Source of the DNA: Bombyx mori
Lineage: Eukaryota > Arthropoda > Insecta > Lepidoptera > Bombycidae
Reading direction: 5' to 3'
Assembly: GCF_030269925.1 (NCBI RefSeq)
Contig: NC_085108.1
Coordinates: 1,550,001-1,614,000, forward strand
Length of the DNA: 64,000 bases
This document shows positions 10,666-22,404 of the stretch, in pieces. A model generated the notes under the pieces. It ran no database searches. It was not told the origin of the DNA and worked only from the letters and a program-made list of their open reading frames with translations. Each line of letters opens with the position of its first letter. The stretch's first letter is position 1. Both the position numbers and the translations under genes were made by a program.

Positions 10666-11966
10666 TCTTGACTTGAACATGCCTTTATGTAAGATTTTCA
10701 GTAAATTTTATTGATTCACATTACAGTTTTTATGATCTTCTCTCCAGGGTCCATCTTGGGTAGTATTGTGTCTTTTTTTCTTTTATAAATACTGCGTCCA
10801 TTAAGCAAGCGCCTGGCTGTGCCGCTTGCGTTGTGTGTATTTACAATGTATTCTTTCATGTTTATTTTCCTTAACCAAACGCAGCACATGTCGTCCGCCT
10901 GAGGTCAATACAAATATAGAACTAATTAAAATTACACAATATCCTGTTTAGCGCAACTATAAATATAAGCTTTAACCCTTTGAACACAAGAGCTTCGTTG
11001 TGTGAAACAATCAGAGCATATGCCCTTATGATTCTAACGTGTCTGAATGTTTACGAAATGCTATTGTGTGTGTGTGTGAAGGCCGATCGGAAACATGTTT
11101 AAAACTTCAGATTAAACGCAGGGAAAACGTTATTGATGAATTGACCCAGTGGTATCGTAACTTCAGGGATAAAGGGCTTCAAATTTGGCAGACACGGACC
11201 TTCAACACTCTGCTTCGCTTGCCCGCTCCAAGATCTGTCTCGGTATGGTTTGGACAGCTACCGACTTAACCGCCAGGGAAGATGACCATCATTTTCATAC
11301 CAAACCCTATTCAGACTCACGGAATTTGTTGAATGAATGGAAGTTGTGAAATGCAATAGCTTTTACCGAGAGCGGGATATTATCACATACTTACTGGTTA
11401 ATAGCACGGAAAAGCTTTGCCACTATTTATCCCTACCTAATCGTTGATAGTCGAACACGAACCGATGATCTCTTCTTATGTATTCAGAATACGTAACAAA
11501 ACTCTTCAACACGGAGGAGAATCCGTGCAATATGAAGGCAACCTATCGTTTTTGCAAGCACAAGATGCAAACTGAGCCTTAAAGATTTTTTGAGAGCAAT
11601 GACCCAACAAGGACAAGAATGTTAATATCGGACAAGGTTTAAGCGGTTTTTAATGTCTACAGATCTATTACACGGTTTGTACGTGCGGTTTTCGGAGATG
11701 AGCAATATAGGTCGGGCACATGACAAAAAATATCCAAAAGGTCGAGTTTACGGATTGTATATCCAACCCCGCAAAATTCCAGATATTTAACCCTGATCAA
11801 ATCAATCTTCTACGATCCGTATAATCTTCTTATGAATGATGCCTTGATTCAATATAATAGCAAGCAATATTATCACTTTTTGGTCCTCTGTCCACACCTA
11901 TTGGACATATAGTCTTACATTGGGCATAATTATTGTCTTTTGCTTTAGAACCGCAAAAGGGTTTTT
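10666..11966. other. No gene recognised
   Basis: The stretch holds short chance open frames only, the longest being a 76-codon frame at 11039 with no recognisable domain. A short GT run lies near 11064. I see no clear repeat ends or splice-flanked conserved exon. Confidence 0.4.
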
Positions 11967-12027
11967 TTTTTATTGCTTAGATGGGTGGACGAGCTTACAG
12001 CCCACTTAACACCATTAAGTGGTTTTA
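11967..12027 (-). mobile_element. SINE family T, 3' tail only
   Basis: TTTTTTATTGCTTAGATGGG and GACGAGCTTACAGCCCAC are the reversed family T tail, cut off after AAGTGG. Confidence 0.65.
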
Positions 12028-12882
12028 ATTATTTAGGTTCCTGTCCCCCTCAAGCTATATAGAACTCTTCATCGGTCACGAATAGTCCTAACGTTACCAT
12101 CTTTCTCTCCATCATCCTCTATTCATCAAGTATGGTATGGTAAGGCCATACGGACTTAGACCAATATCCAGAATTACTGAGCGAATGATTGACGCATGCT
12201 TTTGAATGGTCTGAAAACCGTCATGCCAGACTTAAGACTTTGACCCCATGTCTCAAAAGTATAAACTTTTTTTGCCTCTGCGGCTCCTTACGCCAACTAT
12301 GACATAAATAGCCATACTTAATGCAACTTTTTTTAAATCACACACATTATAAACATTGCAACTTGTAGCGTCAACACAACCACGTGATTATCTTGTTAGC
12401 AAACGTTCACTCCCTTGAGTCGTCCCGCAGAGGTCACACGAAGTATAATATATACGTGAAGCATTTTACTGGGTCGAGTTAAATGTATGAGGAAAACGTG
12501 TTATCTTCCGTAAGGATGTCAACAATCATACAGCAAATAAGGAAAATGTACGTTTCTTTGATAGGGGGTCGATAAGTTACGTCTAAACCGGTTTGGTTAT
12601 GCCTACCCAGGCTCGAGAAATCTTGGCTTCATTGAATTGCGGCTATCCTAACCTTTAAATGGCCACAGTCTGACAATCTAACATAAAAGAACAGTAGATT
12701 TTTTAATAGTAATGTCATCATTCTGTTCAACGACTAATAATGCTCTGCTAGTATTGGGAAGACAAAAGCGCAGGTCAGACCATACTCTTATGTTCTCGAC
12801 ACGGATTTTTCTATGTATTTGGTCTTATATTATGATTTTTCGTATACATTCTATATTCGATCTATCTATCTATTCTTTTTTT
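12028..12882. other. No gene recognised
   Basis: No conserved frame or transposon end could be supported. Confidence 0.35.
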
Positions 12883-13050
12883 TTTCCTGAGAGGCTATAT
12901 CAGCGTCGCCTTAACTAGTAAGTGAGCTCACGGGGCTCAAATCTGATGACGTTGCTAACACTAACCCTAGCAAAAAGAGTGCTTCGCAGAATCTGCCACC
13001 GGATCAGAAACGCGACCCACTGAGAAGATCCGGCGAGAACGATGACCGGG
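12883..13050 (-). mobile_element. Retroposon family G, partial
   Basis: TTTTTCCTGAGAGGCTATATC through GTGAGCTCACGGGGCTC and ATCTGCCACCGGATCAG to AGATCCGGCGAGAACGATGACC. An internal deletion joins the GGCGAG block directly to the distal block. Confidence 0.7.
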
Positions 13051-13089
13051 TCCTTCTCTGGTAGAATACATTATTTGTCCAACCTATGT

Positions 13090-15290
13090 GCTTATTTGAT
13101 TTTTTACAAAACCGATACACGAGTGTGGCGGTAGCCATCTTAGTACACAAGATATTTGACAGGTACCTGAATCTCGCTAACAAGGTTTTCAAGATAAGCT
13201 TACGTATATACAGGTTCCGAACAACAACATTTGGGCTGTTGGTGTACAGAGAAATTTCAAACGCGCGGTGGAGGAACTTACCGTTTGTGTTGACCTTCCA
13301 AATTGGTTACATTTCATTTTTATATATTCTGTCTATTTGTTTGTCCAGGATAAGTTCCCAAGCATTTGAACTATTACGACTTTCATTTAAAGCTTATTCG
13401 TTCTCCTCGGAGAAAAATGTAGGCTTTTTCATTCTTATTTCTGTACTAAATATTGAAAACCAGTATACTTTCTTGAAAATCTATTTTGCTTCATCGAAAA
13501 TTTGCAAATCATTTACCGAATCACAAATAACACGGGCATTATTATACATAGAATTACGAAAATAAGCTTTATTTCTGACGACAAAGAATCTATTTCTGTT
13601 TTACTGTCTGATTATAACACAGGGCTTTTTGGTTCTAGATTGGTTCCGAGCGTGTGCATTTGAACATAAATTTGTATATCGCGCAGTTGCAGTGACGCGT
13701 GCGCCATATCTCAGATTAACTGCGCACGAACTTGGTAATACACCACGTGTAGGTCCAGGGTCGAGTGAATAACATAAAAGCATGGTGAATCTCAACTGTC
13801 TCCTCCTCCTCGCGTCGTTTCCTCTCTGCTGAAGGTCGTGACCATTATATGTCGACAGGATTTTGCTTCTTGAAATGTCCCGCCAGCGCCTCCGATCATT
13901 GGCCGCATGAAGAGCGTCGTGGAATGGGATCTCGAGTGTGGTGCGGATTTGGTCGAATCACCTTGTCGGACTGCGCCTGTAGTCCCAACTGTAGGGTTTG
14001 CAAAAACGGTTTCCAAAAAAGACACCTTGTTTGATCTTTATCTGTTCCTAAGCCAAGCCCTTCATGCTATGAAACTTGGTCAGTTGTTGGGACTCCAAGG
14101 AAGGTTATAACAGTACCATTGTGTTACGAAAGGTGACGCAGGAGTAGTTTCAAGAAATCGATGCTTTTATACAATCACCGTGACCGGAATTTGTTACTTG
14201 AAATTATAAACGTTACAGAGCAGTGTTTTCATTACATGAGTTTAGCGGTTGCTATCATAAACTAGAAGATATTTGACAAACGTCCTTGATATTTCAAAAT
14301 CGGTTTGCATATATCCAACTTCCAATCATTAGCAAGCAGTCTGCCGATCTATTTCGGTGGCAGATCTTCCCTTTGTCATTATCCTCATCATTCACTCATT
14401 ATATCCCAATCATCAATTATTGTATGTCCCTAACTAGGTTCAAGTTTGGTTAATTTATAGCCATGAGGCTATGCAAGCTTTTTTTTTTATAGTGGCGAAA
14501 TTTACCAAAAGGGATTCAACAAAGACGAAAGCAAGCCCTATAAAGAGTTTCTCTACGTTCACATTGGCCGAGTCTTGGCCAACATGTATTGCCAGATTTA
14601 CTATACTGTATTTCATCAAACAATATAATAGTTTCGAGATAAGATCTATCAAGAGAATCCTGTTTACTGTACTTTGTACTTTTGATAAAGTTTAAGAGGC
14701 ATTGTTTATCTCGACGCCTTTGTTTTAAGATCAAATCATACTTATCATTAATGGCATGTTAGAAGTGGTGGCATATTGTGGGCTTGGTACCGAGGCTTCA
14801 ACCCGATAGCTCAAAGTGGGCATGGCAGTTGTGTTGTGACGTGTATCAGTTTTTATGTATAGGAACAAGGAACTCTTAGGCTCGTAATATCAAGCGTAGT
14901 TTAAAATATCTTAAAGATTAAGCGGTTCAATCGCTGGATCGATTCCGGATCAAATCATGAGATTGGGTCTGAGCTGTTTTTTTCAAAATGGCCACTTGAA
15001 ATCAACAGCTGCTGTTCTAAGACCGATTTCGTTGACCAAAACTGCGTTGTGCAAGGCTCAAGGAAATAAAAACAAACAAACTGTTGAATTCTTTCTGTCT
15101 GCTGTAAAAAAAAACAATTCTCCTGTCTTATATACATTAGTTTTTTCAGCTTGAAAGCCGTAAAAATTGAAAAGAATGGAACACAAAATATTGCCATACG
15201 TGAAAATATCATCTTAGTTTAGCTAAACTAGGTTTGTTTTCGTATTGATATTACGAAAGAAGTATAGTGATTATACCATGGTACAAATTT
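13090..15290. other. No confirmed gene; old repeats of family K
   Basis: Around 13125-13210 and 14240-14380 the sequence carries GCGGTAGCCATC..AGTACACAAGATATTTGACAG-like and GCTAACA..TTTTCA-like blocks. The same blocks recur at 49640-49730 (reverse) and 58890-59110. The 159-codon frame at 13086 overlaps the repeat and has no recognisable domain. Segment 13795-14010 weakly resembles 23205-23400, so it is probably another old element. Confidence 0.4.
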
Positions 15291-15664
15291 GAACTAAGTT
15301 TTGTTAATCTTTGGTTCTATACCACGATTGATATATCGGGCCTCCAAATTCTGCCCGGAAAGCATATAACTTATGCGACAGCATAACATGCACTCAACAC
15401 ATGCACGCTTCGAGATGCCAATATAGTCGAGTTCCCAAGGGCGAATGAAAAATGGACGTAAAGTGAATATTGGCGCGACGCCATATTTTTGTCGTAGGTC
15501 AATGCTACTGTATAACTGTTGAATAAATATAAACGTTATTACTTCCTGTGTTCGTTGAAATTTGGGTGAATTTCGCCTTTGTTTAAAGTGCGCATTGTCT
15601 TTTTGTTTTGATTGCGAGATGTAAAAGCGCCCTTTTTTGTTCAGAACCTCGATAATTAACTTTA

Positions 15665-15780
15665 GTTGAATACAATTAATTGGCTTGCAGGAGCTGGACG
15701 AGAGAAGCCAAGGATCGTGCTCAGTGGCGGGCAATTGGAGATGCCTATGTCCAGCAATGGACTGTTATAGGTTGATGATG
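15665..15780 (+). mobile_element. Non-LTR retrotransposon remnant, ORF2 C-terminus
   Basis: The plus strand translates to WTREAKDRAQWRAIGDA, then YVQQWTVIG and stop, followed by a TGATGATGATTA-type tail. This resembles the C-terminal end and tail of lepidopteran LINE ORF2 proteins. Nothing upstream is clearly continuous with it, so it is a short 5'-truncated insertion. Confidence 0.5.
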
Positions 15781-16190
15781 ATTAACTAATTATTATATGA
15801 TAATTAACTAATTAATTTTACTGAGAAAAAATCATGCACAATCATCCTGCTTAAAATTACGATTCCGTTATGGGTTATCAAAGACTGACCTACATACTTA
15901 TACATCTATATATTAATACGTGAAGCAAAAACTTTGTGCCCCTTTTTACTAAAATTGTGCGGACGGAGGAGTATGAAATTTCCCACACTTATAGAGAATA
16001 TACAGAAGGAGTGCACAATGCCAATATTTTTTAAAAATAATGCATAAAAGATACATTAAATCAATAAAGAAAACATTACACACACTACCATGTATTTGAC
16101 ACACACACATATACTCTTTGTTAATTGTCAAACTTTTGTTATTGCTTAAAGTCTGTAGTCAAATTGAGAATAGGTTAGTATTGTTTATCT

Positions 16191-17761
16191 TTAACACGTT
16201 AGCTGCCATGTCAGTCACCGGTGCCTGACAGACTCACTAACTGTTCAGGCCATGTCAGCCACCGGTGACTGACATCGAAGCATCAAACTTAAATGATCGC
16301 AGTGTGCCGTCCAGCACGTTTACAGTGTTCTTTTCTATTAGAAATGACTGACGTGGCCCCAAGCAAGACATATTCAACATGGCCTCTTATTTTTATATCT
16401 AGAAAAAAAGTTATCATGTATTTTTATGATAGGGGTGAATTAAAACACAATGAAATTTTAAAAACTTTAATATTTACTGAGGTAATCACATATTTTTGGC
16501 GAATCATTGTTTAACGAACAATAGAGATATTCAAAATTATTATTTATGTTCAATATTATAACATTGAAGACAAAAATGAGGTTCATTTGGGCATTGAGGG
16601 CAGTAAGTTACAACTTGTTTGGTCTTTTTTCTTGCATATATTCTGTCAACTGTCTGTACATTTATTTTATAGCATCTAGAGCAATATTTCCGAGATTTTC
16701 TCACAGTCCCTTCTTTTCTTGTTAATGTATGCTTTTTTCTTGTATTTCTTGTAAATCGCAGCTCTGGTTCGTTGTTTTCTTTGCCTGATTCTGTTAGATA
16801 TTTGCACAAAATCTTTCTGTAGTCTACTATCCCCATCTAGGAATTGAGCAAAGCTGTATTTAGTAGTAACTCCACAGCCAGTTTTCTGTGCCATTTTACT
16901 GACTTTCGTAGCGGTGTTGAGTAGGCGATCATTTAATCCGATATGTCTACTGCTGCTTTAGCATTATTGTAATCGGTCACAATTTTAGGTTTTATTATTT
17001 CCTTGCCTCTTTTCGGTGTTCTTGAAAATCCAATTGAATGTTTTGTCGAGAGTAAATCGTCTCGTTTATCTTTCCACTTCATGCATGTCATACCGTCTTC
17101 GTTCTCTTTTGCTCGAAATTCTCCCTTTTTTAGGCTTCCTGTCATAACGTCCTTAGGCAAATGTCTTTTGTTTTTGCGGAACGTACCAACGAGGTGAGTA
17201 TCTTCTTCTAAGAGCTTTCTGCCTAAATCTACACTGGTGTACCAGTTGTCGGTATAGAGCGTGTGACCTCGTTTAAGGTAGCTGGTCATAAGAGACATAA
17301 CGATATTGCTAGGTGTTACATATTCAGTTTCATCACGTTAACCAGAGTAAACTTGAACCTTTAATGTATATCCTGGATTGGTAAATATTTTAAATAGTTT
17401 AATACCGTATTTGTGCCTTTTTAATTTAATATATTGTCGAAAATTACTGATGATAGCCGAAGGCGGCGGACACTGACGGTTATTTCCCGCCAAAATGCAG
17501 AAGGAAGCGCGCTCAAACTCGTGGATTTACACCTACGTGCCTGACATAATGCTTGACATGGCGCAGGGACTACAATTTGTATCATTCGCGCCACGTCAGG
17601 GACCGGTGCCTGACAGTTTTTTTATTTTCTTTTTTTTACTAAAATAAAGAAAAGGGAACTCTTTTTTATACGTAATTATTCATTATTAACCATTTGAAAT
17701 CAAATTCAAGAAATTAAATTAGGAGGATTTAGAAAATATACCTTGGCAGTTAACGTGTTAA
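16191..17761 (-). mobile_element. piggyBac-like transposon, internally deleted
   Basis: TTAA target duplications stand at 16191-16194 and 17758-17761. Terminal inverted repeats CACGTTAGCTGCCA / CACGTTAACTGCCA follow immediately. At about 1.56 kb it is shorter than the usual 2.4 kb. Near both ends is a palindrome-like motif TGTCAG..ACCGGTG.CTGACA (two copies on the left, one clear copy on the right), probably a transposase-binding site. It carries a broken transposase on the minus strand. Confidence 0.85.
16540..17298 (-). pseudogene. piggyBac-like transposase remnant
   Basis: A DDE transposase of the piggyBac superfamily normally cuts and pastes at TTAA. Here only the second half survives. 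The frame 17298-16933 has TDNWYTS (one catalytic Asp) and TDYNNAKAAVDISD (the DYN..K.GVD region with another catalytic Asp). It then stops. The downstream frames 16894-16676 and 16836-16540 continue towards the C-terminus. The last frame ends in a cysteine-rich zinc-binding tail (CSRCYK, CPQCPN, CLQCY). The N-terminal half is missing, and at least two frame changes separate the pieces. The gene is therefore inactive, although its ends could still be mobilised in trans. Family assignment rests on motifs plus the TTAA/TIR structure of the surrounding element. Confidence 0.8.
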
Positions 17762-18034
17762 TATTACAAGTATTTGTATATAGTGTAGTCTTGGCGAAAT
17801 CTGTAACAATAGCGCCATAATAATCTTGAAACTTATAATTTCAATTAATTATAGTCGAATTTCGACTACTGCGGGACCACTAGTAGATATTCATATATTT
17901 AAACCTAGACACAAAACAAACAAACAAATGTTAGCCTCGAAGCGAGAATCAAACCCACAATCTAGCAAGTCACGGCCGATAAGTAAATCGCCATTGGGCT
18001 ATGTCATTAAGCATTCCTTACATCTTCTTCTTTC

Positions 18035-18445
18035 TTCTTTTTCTCCACCTTATCCCACTAGGTGGGATTGGCACAGCTAATTTTTCTCTTCCATTCTCTT
18101 CTATCAGCCGTCATCTCCACACTCACTCCTCTCTCTCTCACATCGTCATTCACACACTCCATCCATGTCTTCTTCGGTCGACCTCTTCCCCCTCTACCTT
18201 GCACTACCATTTTCATACATCTCCTAGTCACATGCATCTTCTCTCTACGCATCACATGTCCATACCACGCTAACCGTCCGCTCCTTAATTTGTTGTTAAC
18301 CGGGGCCACTTTCACACTTCCCCTGATATACTCATTCTTTATCTTATCCATTCTTGTCACTCCACACATCCATCTCAACATTCGCATCTCTGCCGCATGC
18401 ACTCCTCTTTCATGCTTTACTTTCATCGCCTTTTTTTACATCTGC
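18035..18445 (-). mobile_element. RTE-clade LINE, 3' end with intact ORF2 C-terminus
   Basis: The minus strand encodes about 122 uninterrupted residues (18426-18058), including RMLRWMCGVTRMDKIKNEYI, RLAWYGHVMRR and GRGGRGRPKKTW. This is the conserved C-terminal region of RTE-type reverse-transcriptase proteins. The reverse transcriptase core itself is absent (5' truncation). The 3' end lies near CTTATCCCACTAGG. A related copy is at 54690-55005. Confidence 0.8.
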
Positions 18446-18519
18446 TAAAAAAATACACTTTAAAACTCTCTTGTACAGAGAACAAACATAATGTACTTTA
18501 AAACTCTCGAGTACAGAGG

Positions 18520-18806
18520 TACTCGTCAAACTCGACAAAGAGGTCGACGTGCAACCTAACCCATGCATCAGCCCGCTGAGTTTCTCGCCGGATCTTCTCA
18601 GCGGGTCGCGATTCCGATCCGGTAGTAGATTCATTCGCGAAGCAATTGCTCTTGAGTTGTTAGGTCTCCTTCGGAGGCGCTCGGGCAGTTGTTAGCAAAT
18701 CCCACCCCTCCTGGCTGAGCCTTTGCTCGCCCACCTGTCCTGGTGAAGCTGGAAAGGCCTCCGGGCCACCAGTAATCTTTCAATCAAAAAAAATAAAAAT
18801 AAAAAA
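18520..18806 (+). mobile_element. Retroposon family G', alternative tail
   Basis: The first half matches family G (GAGTTTCTCGCCGGATCTTC, TCCGATCCGGTAGTAGATTC). After the GCTCTTG block it switches to GAGGCGCTCGGGCAG, TGGCTGAGCCTTTGCTCGCC and GGCCTCCGGGCCACCAGTAA plus an A-rich end. Confidence 0.75.
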
Positions 18807-18961
18807 AGAACAAACGTAATGTTGACTGAGCCCAATTATCATTTTTCCTTATCCGTATTTCATAAATTCATTTAAACAATTACAAAATTAGTAATAATCA
18901 TAATAAGGAAGACAGGTTAGTCATGTTTGTTTCCAATTCTAAGAACTGTTATTTCCTTGGT

Positions 18962-19080
18962 TTTTTTTTAATTGCCTTTGTAGGCAGACGAGTATACTGC
19001 CCACCTGATGGTGAGTGGTTTCCGGCGCCCATGGACTTCAGCAATGCCAGGGGCAGAGCCAAGCCGCTGCCTACCAAATA
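18962..19080 (-). mobile_element. LINE family J, short 3' end
   Basis: Reversed tail and 3' UTR only, from TTGCCTTTGTAGGCAGACGA to CAAGCCGCTGCCTACC. Confidence 0.75.
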
Positions 19081-19139
19081 AATCTTGGATGGTAAATAGT
19101 GTCATCGGTTAACTCAAGAAGAACTGTTTTTATACTCTT

Positions 19140-19345
19140 TTTTTTTTGTTTTGTGCCTACCTATGCTGATAGCCTTGAGAGGCTATTTCAGCTTCGCCCT
19201 AACGTGTGTAGGTGAGCTCACGGGGCTCAAACCGGAGTGTTGCTAACACTGACAATAGCAAGAGAGCAGTGCTTCGCAGAATCTACCACGGGATCGGAAA
19301 CGCGACCCACTGAGAAGATCCGGCGAGAAACTCAGTGGGCTGCTC
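19140..19345 (-). mobile_element. Retroposon family G
   Basis: Reversed tail GTGCCTACCTATGCTGATAG through ATCTACCACGGGATCGG to CTCAGTGGGCTGCTC, then unrelated sequence. Confidence 0.75.
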
Positions 19346-19895
19346 ACACTCTGATCTCTCGTTAATACAATTTTCCGCGTCCACGGAAACTGTAGCATCA
19401 ACACCAATAGTTATAAGCGTTAATTTTGAAATAAATAATTTTGATGGGAATTTAATGTAGATGACTACGTGTCCGAATGAACGTAGGCAATACAGTAGAG
19501 AATTAAAGCAGTCTTGTGTCGACCGTGAACCGTGACTCATACCCTCTGATAACCTCGACCTATATATGAGGCCGTCAGCGCAAAAGTGGCCTAAGCTTAC
19601 CATAGTTATTACGGAGCAATAAGGTTTAAGTTTTCATGAATTTTAAATTTGAGTAGGCAAAAAAACAGTACGCGCGCAAAAATAATGTTCACAAAGCCAT
19701 GTGTTATCTATGGGTATGGACGGGCCGGTTTTGCATCAAAAATTATTATATTTCAAAATAAATTGCAATATACATAATTATAAACATGATTATGAAAAAT
19801 TGCTGACGGCCTCATATGTATGTCGGAAACGGTCATTAGTTTGGTAGTTAACGATATGCAGCACGATTCCCGAGAGATGGCAGCACGATTGCGGT
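19346..19895. other. No gene recognised
   Basis: A 106-codon minus-strand frame (19603-19283) crosses into the neighbouring retroposon and has no recognisable domain. The rest is AT-rich. Confidence 0.4.
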
Positions 19896-20133
19896 ATCTA
19901 TAAATTGCGCGGACGGAGGAGTATGAAATTTTCCGCACTTATAGAGAATATAGAGAAGAAGTGCAGTCTGTTGTCAAATTGAGAATAGATTAAATATTGT
20001 TTGTCTTTGTTAATATTTTTTAATGTAGTCTTTGCGAAATTTATGATTATAGAAGTATAAAATACAATCATAATAGTGTACAAACTTACAATTCCAATTA
20101 ATTATAGTCGAATTTCGACTACTGCGGGACCTC
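19896..20133 (+). mobile_element. Family U, copy 2 (5'-deleted)
   Basis: It starts at AAATTGCGCGGACGGAGGAG and continues to the AGTCGAATTTCGACT palindrome and GCGGGACC. It has no piggyBac insertion; a TTAA is present near the corresponding point (GTTAATATTTTT), so it approximates the empty site for 16191-17761. Confidence 0.6.
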
Positions 20134-20451
20134 TATCCTCGGAACTCAGCTAACTTCGTTCTACGACAGAGCCTAGCCGATGGAGGCGCGTTGACGCCAT
20201 CACACTTACCAACCAGCCTTATTGAAGAGCAGTGCCTCCGCTCTAAGAACTATCATTCGTTTTCGTTTGCTAACGTCAAGAGAAGATCTCTAAATTGTTC
20301 TAAGATAACAATCGTGATTGGGGGACAAACCGAAAATAGTTTGTTATTATTTCAAATGATTTCTTTCAAAATCATGTACACCGCCTTTGCTGGATAGCGG
20401 CCAACGGCTTTCCAAGACGTGTTTACCAGCACTACGGCAGTTCTAGTTACG
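20134..20451. other. No gene recognised
   Basis: A 68-codon frame at 20191 shows no domain. No repeat ends were identified. Confidence 0.35.
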
Positions 20452-20700
20452 TTTTTTTTTTATTGCCGTATAGGCAGACGAGCATACGGCCCACCTGATG
20501 GTGAGTGGTTACCGTAGCTCATGGACGTCAGCAATGCCAGGGGCAGAGCCAAGCCGCTGCCTACCGCTTAATACTCTCCACAGGCCTCGTTTGAAGCAGG
20601 ACATGTCATAGCGCTCGGGAAACACCCTGGAGGGGAGCTCATTCCATAGCCGGATGGTACGTGGCAAAAAAGATCTCTGGAAACGCACTGTGGATGAAAA
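20452..20700 (-). mobile_element. LINE family J 3' end
   Basis: Reversed tail TATTGCCGTATAGGCAGACG to GGAAACGCACTGTGGATGA. On the minus strand it includes the RLWNELP codons. Confidence 0.8.
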
Positions 20701-20809
20701 AACGTGGATCAGTCATTCCGGATCCAGATAATTACGTGGCAACTTTAAGAGATTTTGGTATTTTGCTTACGTAGATGCTTTAATGAATTTCAAATATACC
20801 ATTTACCGG

Positions 20810-21055
20810 TTTTTTTTTATTGCTTAAATGGGTGGACGAGCTCACAGCCCACCTGGTGTTAAGTTACTGGAGCCCATACAAATCTACAACGTAAATGCGC
20901 CACCGACCTTGAGATATAAGTTCTAAGATCTCAGTATAGTTACAACGGCTGCCCCACCCTTCAAACCGAAACGCATTACTACTTCACGGCAGAAGTAGGC
21001 AGGGTGGTGGTACCTACCCGTGCGGACTCACAAGAGGTTCTACGACCAGTAAATC
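20810..21055 (-). mobile_element. SINE family T, truncated
   Basis: Reversed tail TTATTGCTTAAATGGGTGG through the body to CAAGAGGTTCTACGACCAG. Confidence 0.8.
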
Positions 21056-21360
21056 CATCTTCGTTTTAGCGAGTTATTTTAAATATATACATATAGTTTT
21101 TGAGGTCGCATTATATTAAAAAATGGATTGCTTCGTGAATTCGTTGTTATTTAAACTGGCAAGGTATCTTGTTTTAATGTTTCTGGCTGATTGGCTTGTT
21201 GGTTATTAGACATATCCGATCTGGGCACAGATCATAGAAACATGATCTATGATCTGTGGATCTGGGCAACGGAATAATGCAAAGCTAGCAAATGTCTTGT
21301 CGGATCCCCCGGACCTCCAGCTTTTCAAACACCGGTCACCGTCCTCGTCGAGGACGCAGT

Positions 21361-21500
21361 TGTAATGTCACAAGTGATACCTTAGAACTCATGTTTCAAG
21401 GTGGGTGGGGGCTTTAAAGTTGTAGATGTCTATGGGCTCCGGTAACCACTCAACACCAGGTGGGCCGTGAGCTCGTCCACCCGTCTCAACAATAAAAAAA
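21361..21500 (+). mobile_element. SINE family T, 3' fragment
   Basis: AACTCATGTTTCAAGGTGGG to CCCGTCTCAACAATAAAAAA. Confidence 0.75.
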
Positions 21501-21942
21501 ACCTGACTAACATTAACCCTTTTTTCTGTTGATACAGGTCCGGGATATTACGAGTGAAGTTATAAAATGATTGTGCGGTGGCTCAGTTATTAATCCCATA
21601 GTAAGTAAATAAGGGCTCTGATTATGTCAGAGGATGGAAAAAAATGATTGTGCTGTCATCGGTACTCGTAAAATTCTCAAGTTAATCGGACGTCTGGAAA
21701 TGTCACGTTCGATAACTTGAGGATTTGCGTCATTTCCACCGAGGACGGTTCGAGGTCGGTTCAGGGTCAACGGAAATGACATTCAAAGGTTCCGTTATGT
21801 ACAAACTCATATACATAGCAAGCAAATAAATAAAAGCACATTTTGACTCTATAGTTCAGCACCATTTTTTTTTTCTACCTACTCTAGTAACTTCTCCAGT
21901 TGCCCTCCAGTTGTATTACCAAGAAAAACTAGTTTACTTTAA

Positions 21943-22396
21943 AGCCTTCGTCAAACAGAACGCGTACTTAACGTCGCGCTCTTTTCATGTCACACCAATT
22001 GACTAGATGAGTCTCTAACGCTCCTTGACGCAACGCATTCGCCAAATCATAGTGCCTTTCGATAGCAGTGTGAAAATTAAAAGTATTAAGAAACCGAGTG
22101 ATTCAGATGTGGCATTGTATAAGCATGGGTATTTTCTAACTATTTATATCATTTTTTCGGGCATTATCTAGTATTTTAATACACATTCACTCGGACGCTA
22201 AAATAAAATTTGTAAAAAATTACAACGCCTGACGTCAAAGCGTCCTAACGTCGCGACAGAGCGCTGCGTACTTATAGCGCTGGGGCTCTGTTTGACAGTA
22301 TGTTACCATAGTAGTACAACACATCTCGGCGTCATAGCGCGGCGTCAGTTTAGCGTACTGACGCGCGCTAATTACGCGTCCTGTTTGACGAAGGCT
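21943..22396. mobile_element. PIF/Harbinger-like MITE
   Basis: Terminal inverted repeats of about 20 bases (AGCCTTCGTCAAACAG.ACGCG / reverse) bound a 454-bp element. Both flanks carry TAA (21940-21942 and 22397-22399), the 3-bp TWA target duplication typical of PIF/Harbinger. The interior is rich in CGCGC motifs and has no open frame. Confidence 0.65.
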
Positions 22397-22404
22397 TAAC
22401 TTGT

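Larger units (their letters stand above)
15905..17883 (+). mobile_element. Helitron-like element family U, copy 1, split by a piggyBac element
   Basis: It begins TCTATATATTAATACGTGAAG and ends TCGACTACTGCGGGACCACTAG (final bases 17880-17883). Just upstream of the end is a short palindrome, AGTCGAATTTCGACT. A 5' TC, a 3' hairpin, a terminal CTAG and insertion between A and T are Helitron traits. Other copies lie at 19896-20133, 24171-24815 and 34385-34922. The piggyBac at 16191-17761 is inserted in it. Confidence 0.55.

Noticed and set aside
13086..13565. 159-codon open frame
   Set aside because: It overlaps an old interspersed repeat (family K), has no recognisable domain and no splice or codon evidence of a gene.
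15294..15734. 146-codon minus-strand frame
   Set aside because: Its start lies antisense to the C-terminus of a LINE ORF2 remnant, and the remainder is AT-rich without a domain.
18062..18448. 128-codon plus-strand frame
   Set aside because: It is the antisense shadow of the RTE ORF2 C-terminus on the minus strand.
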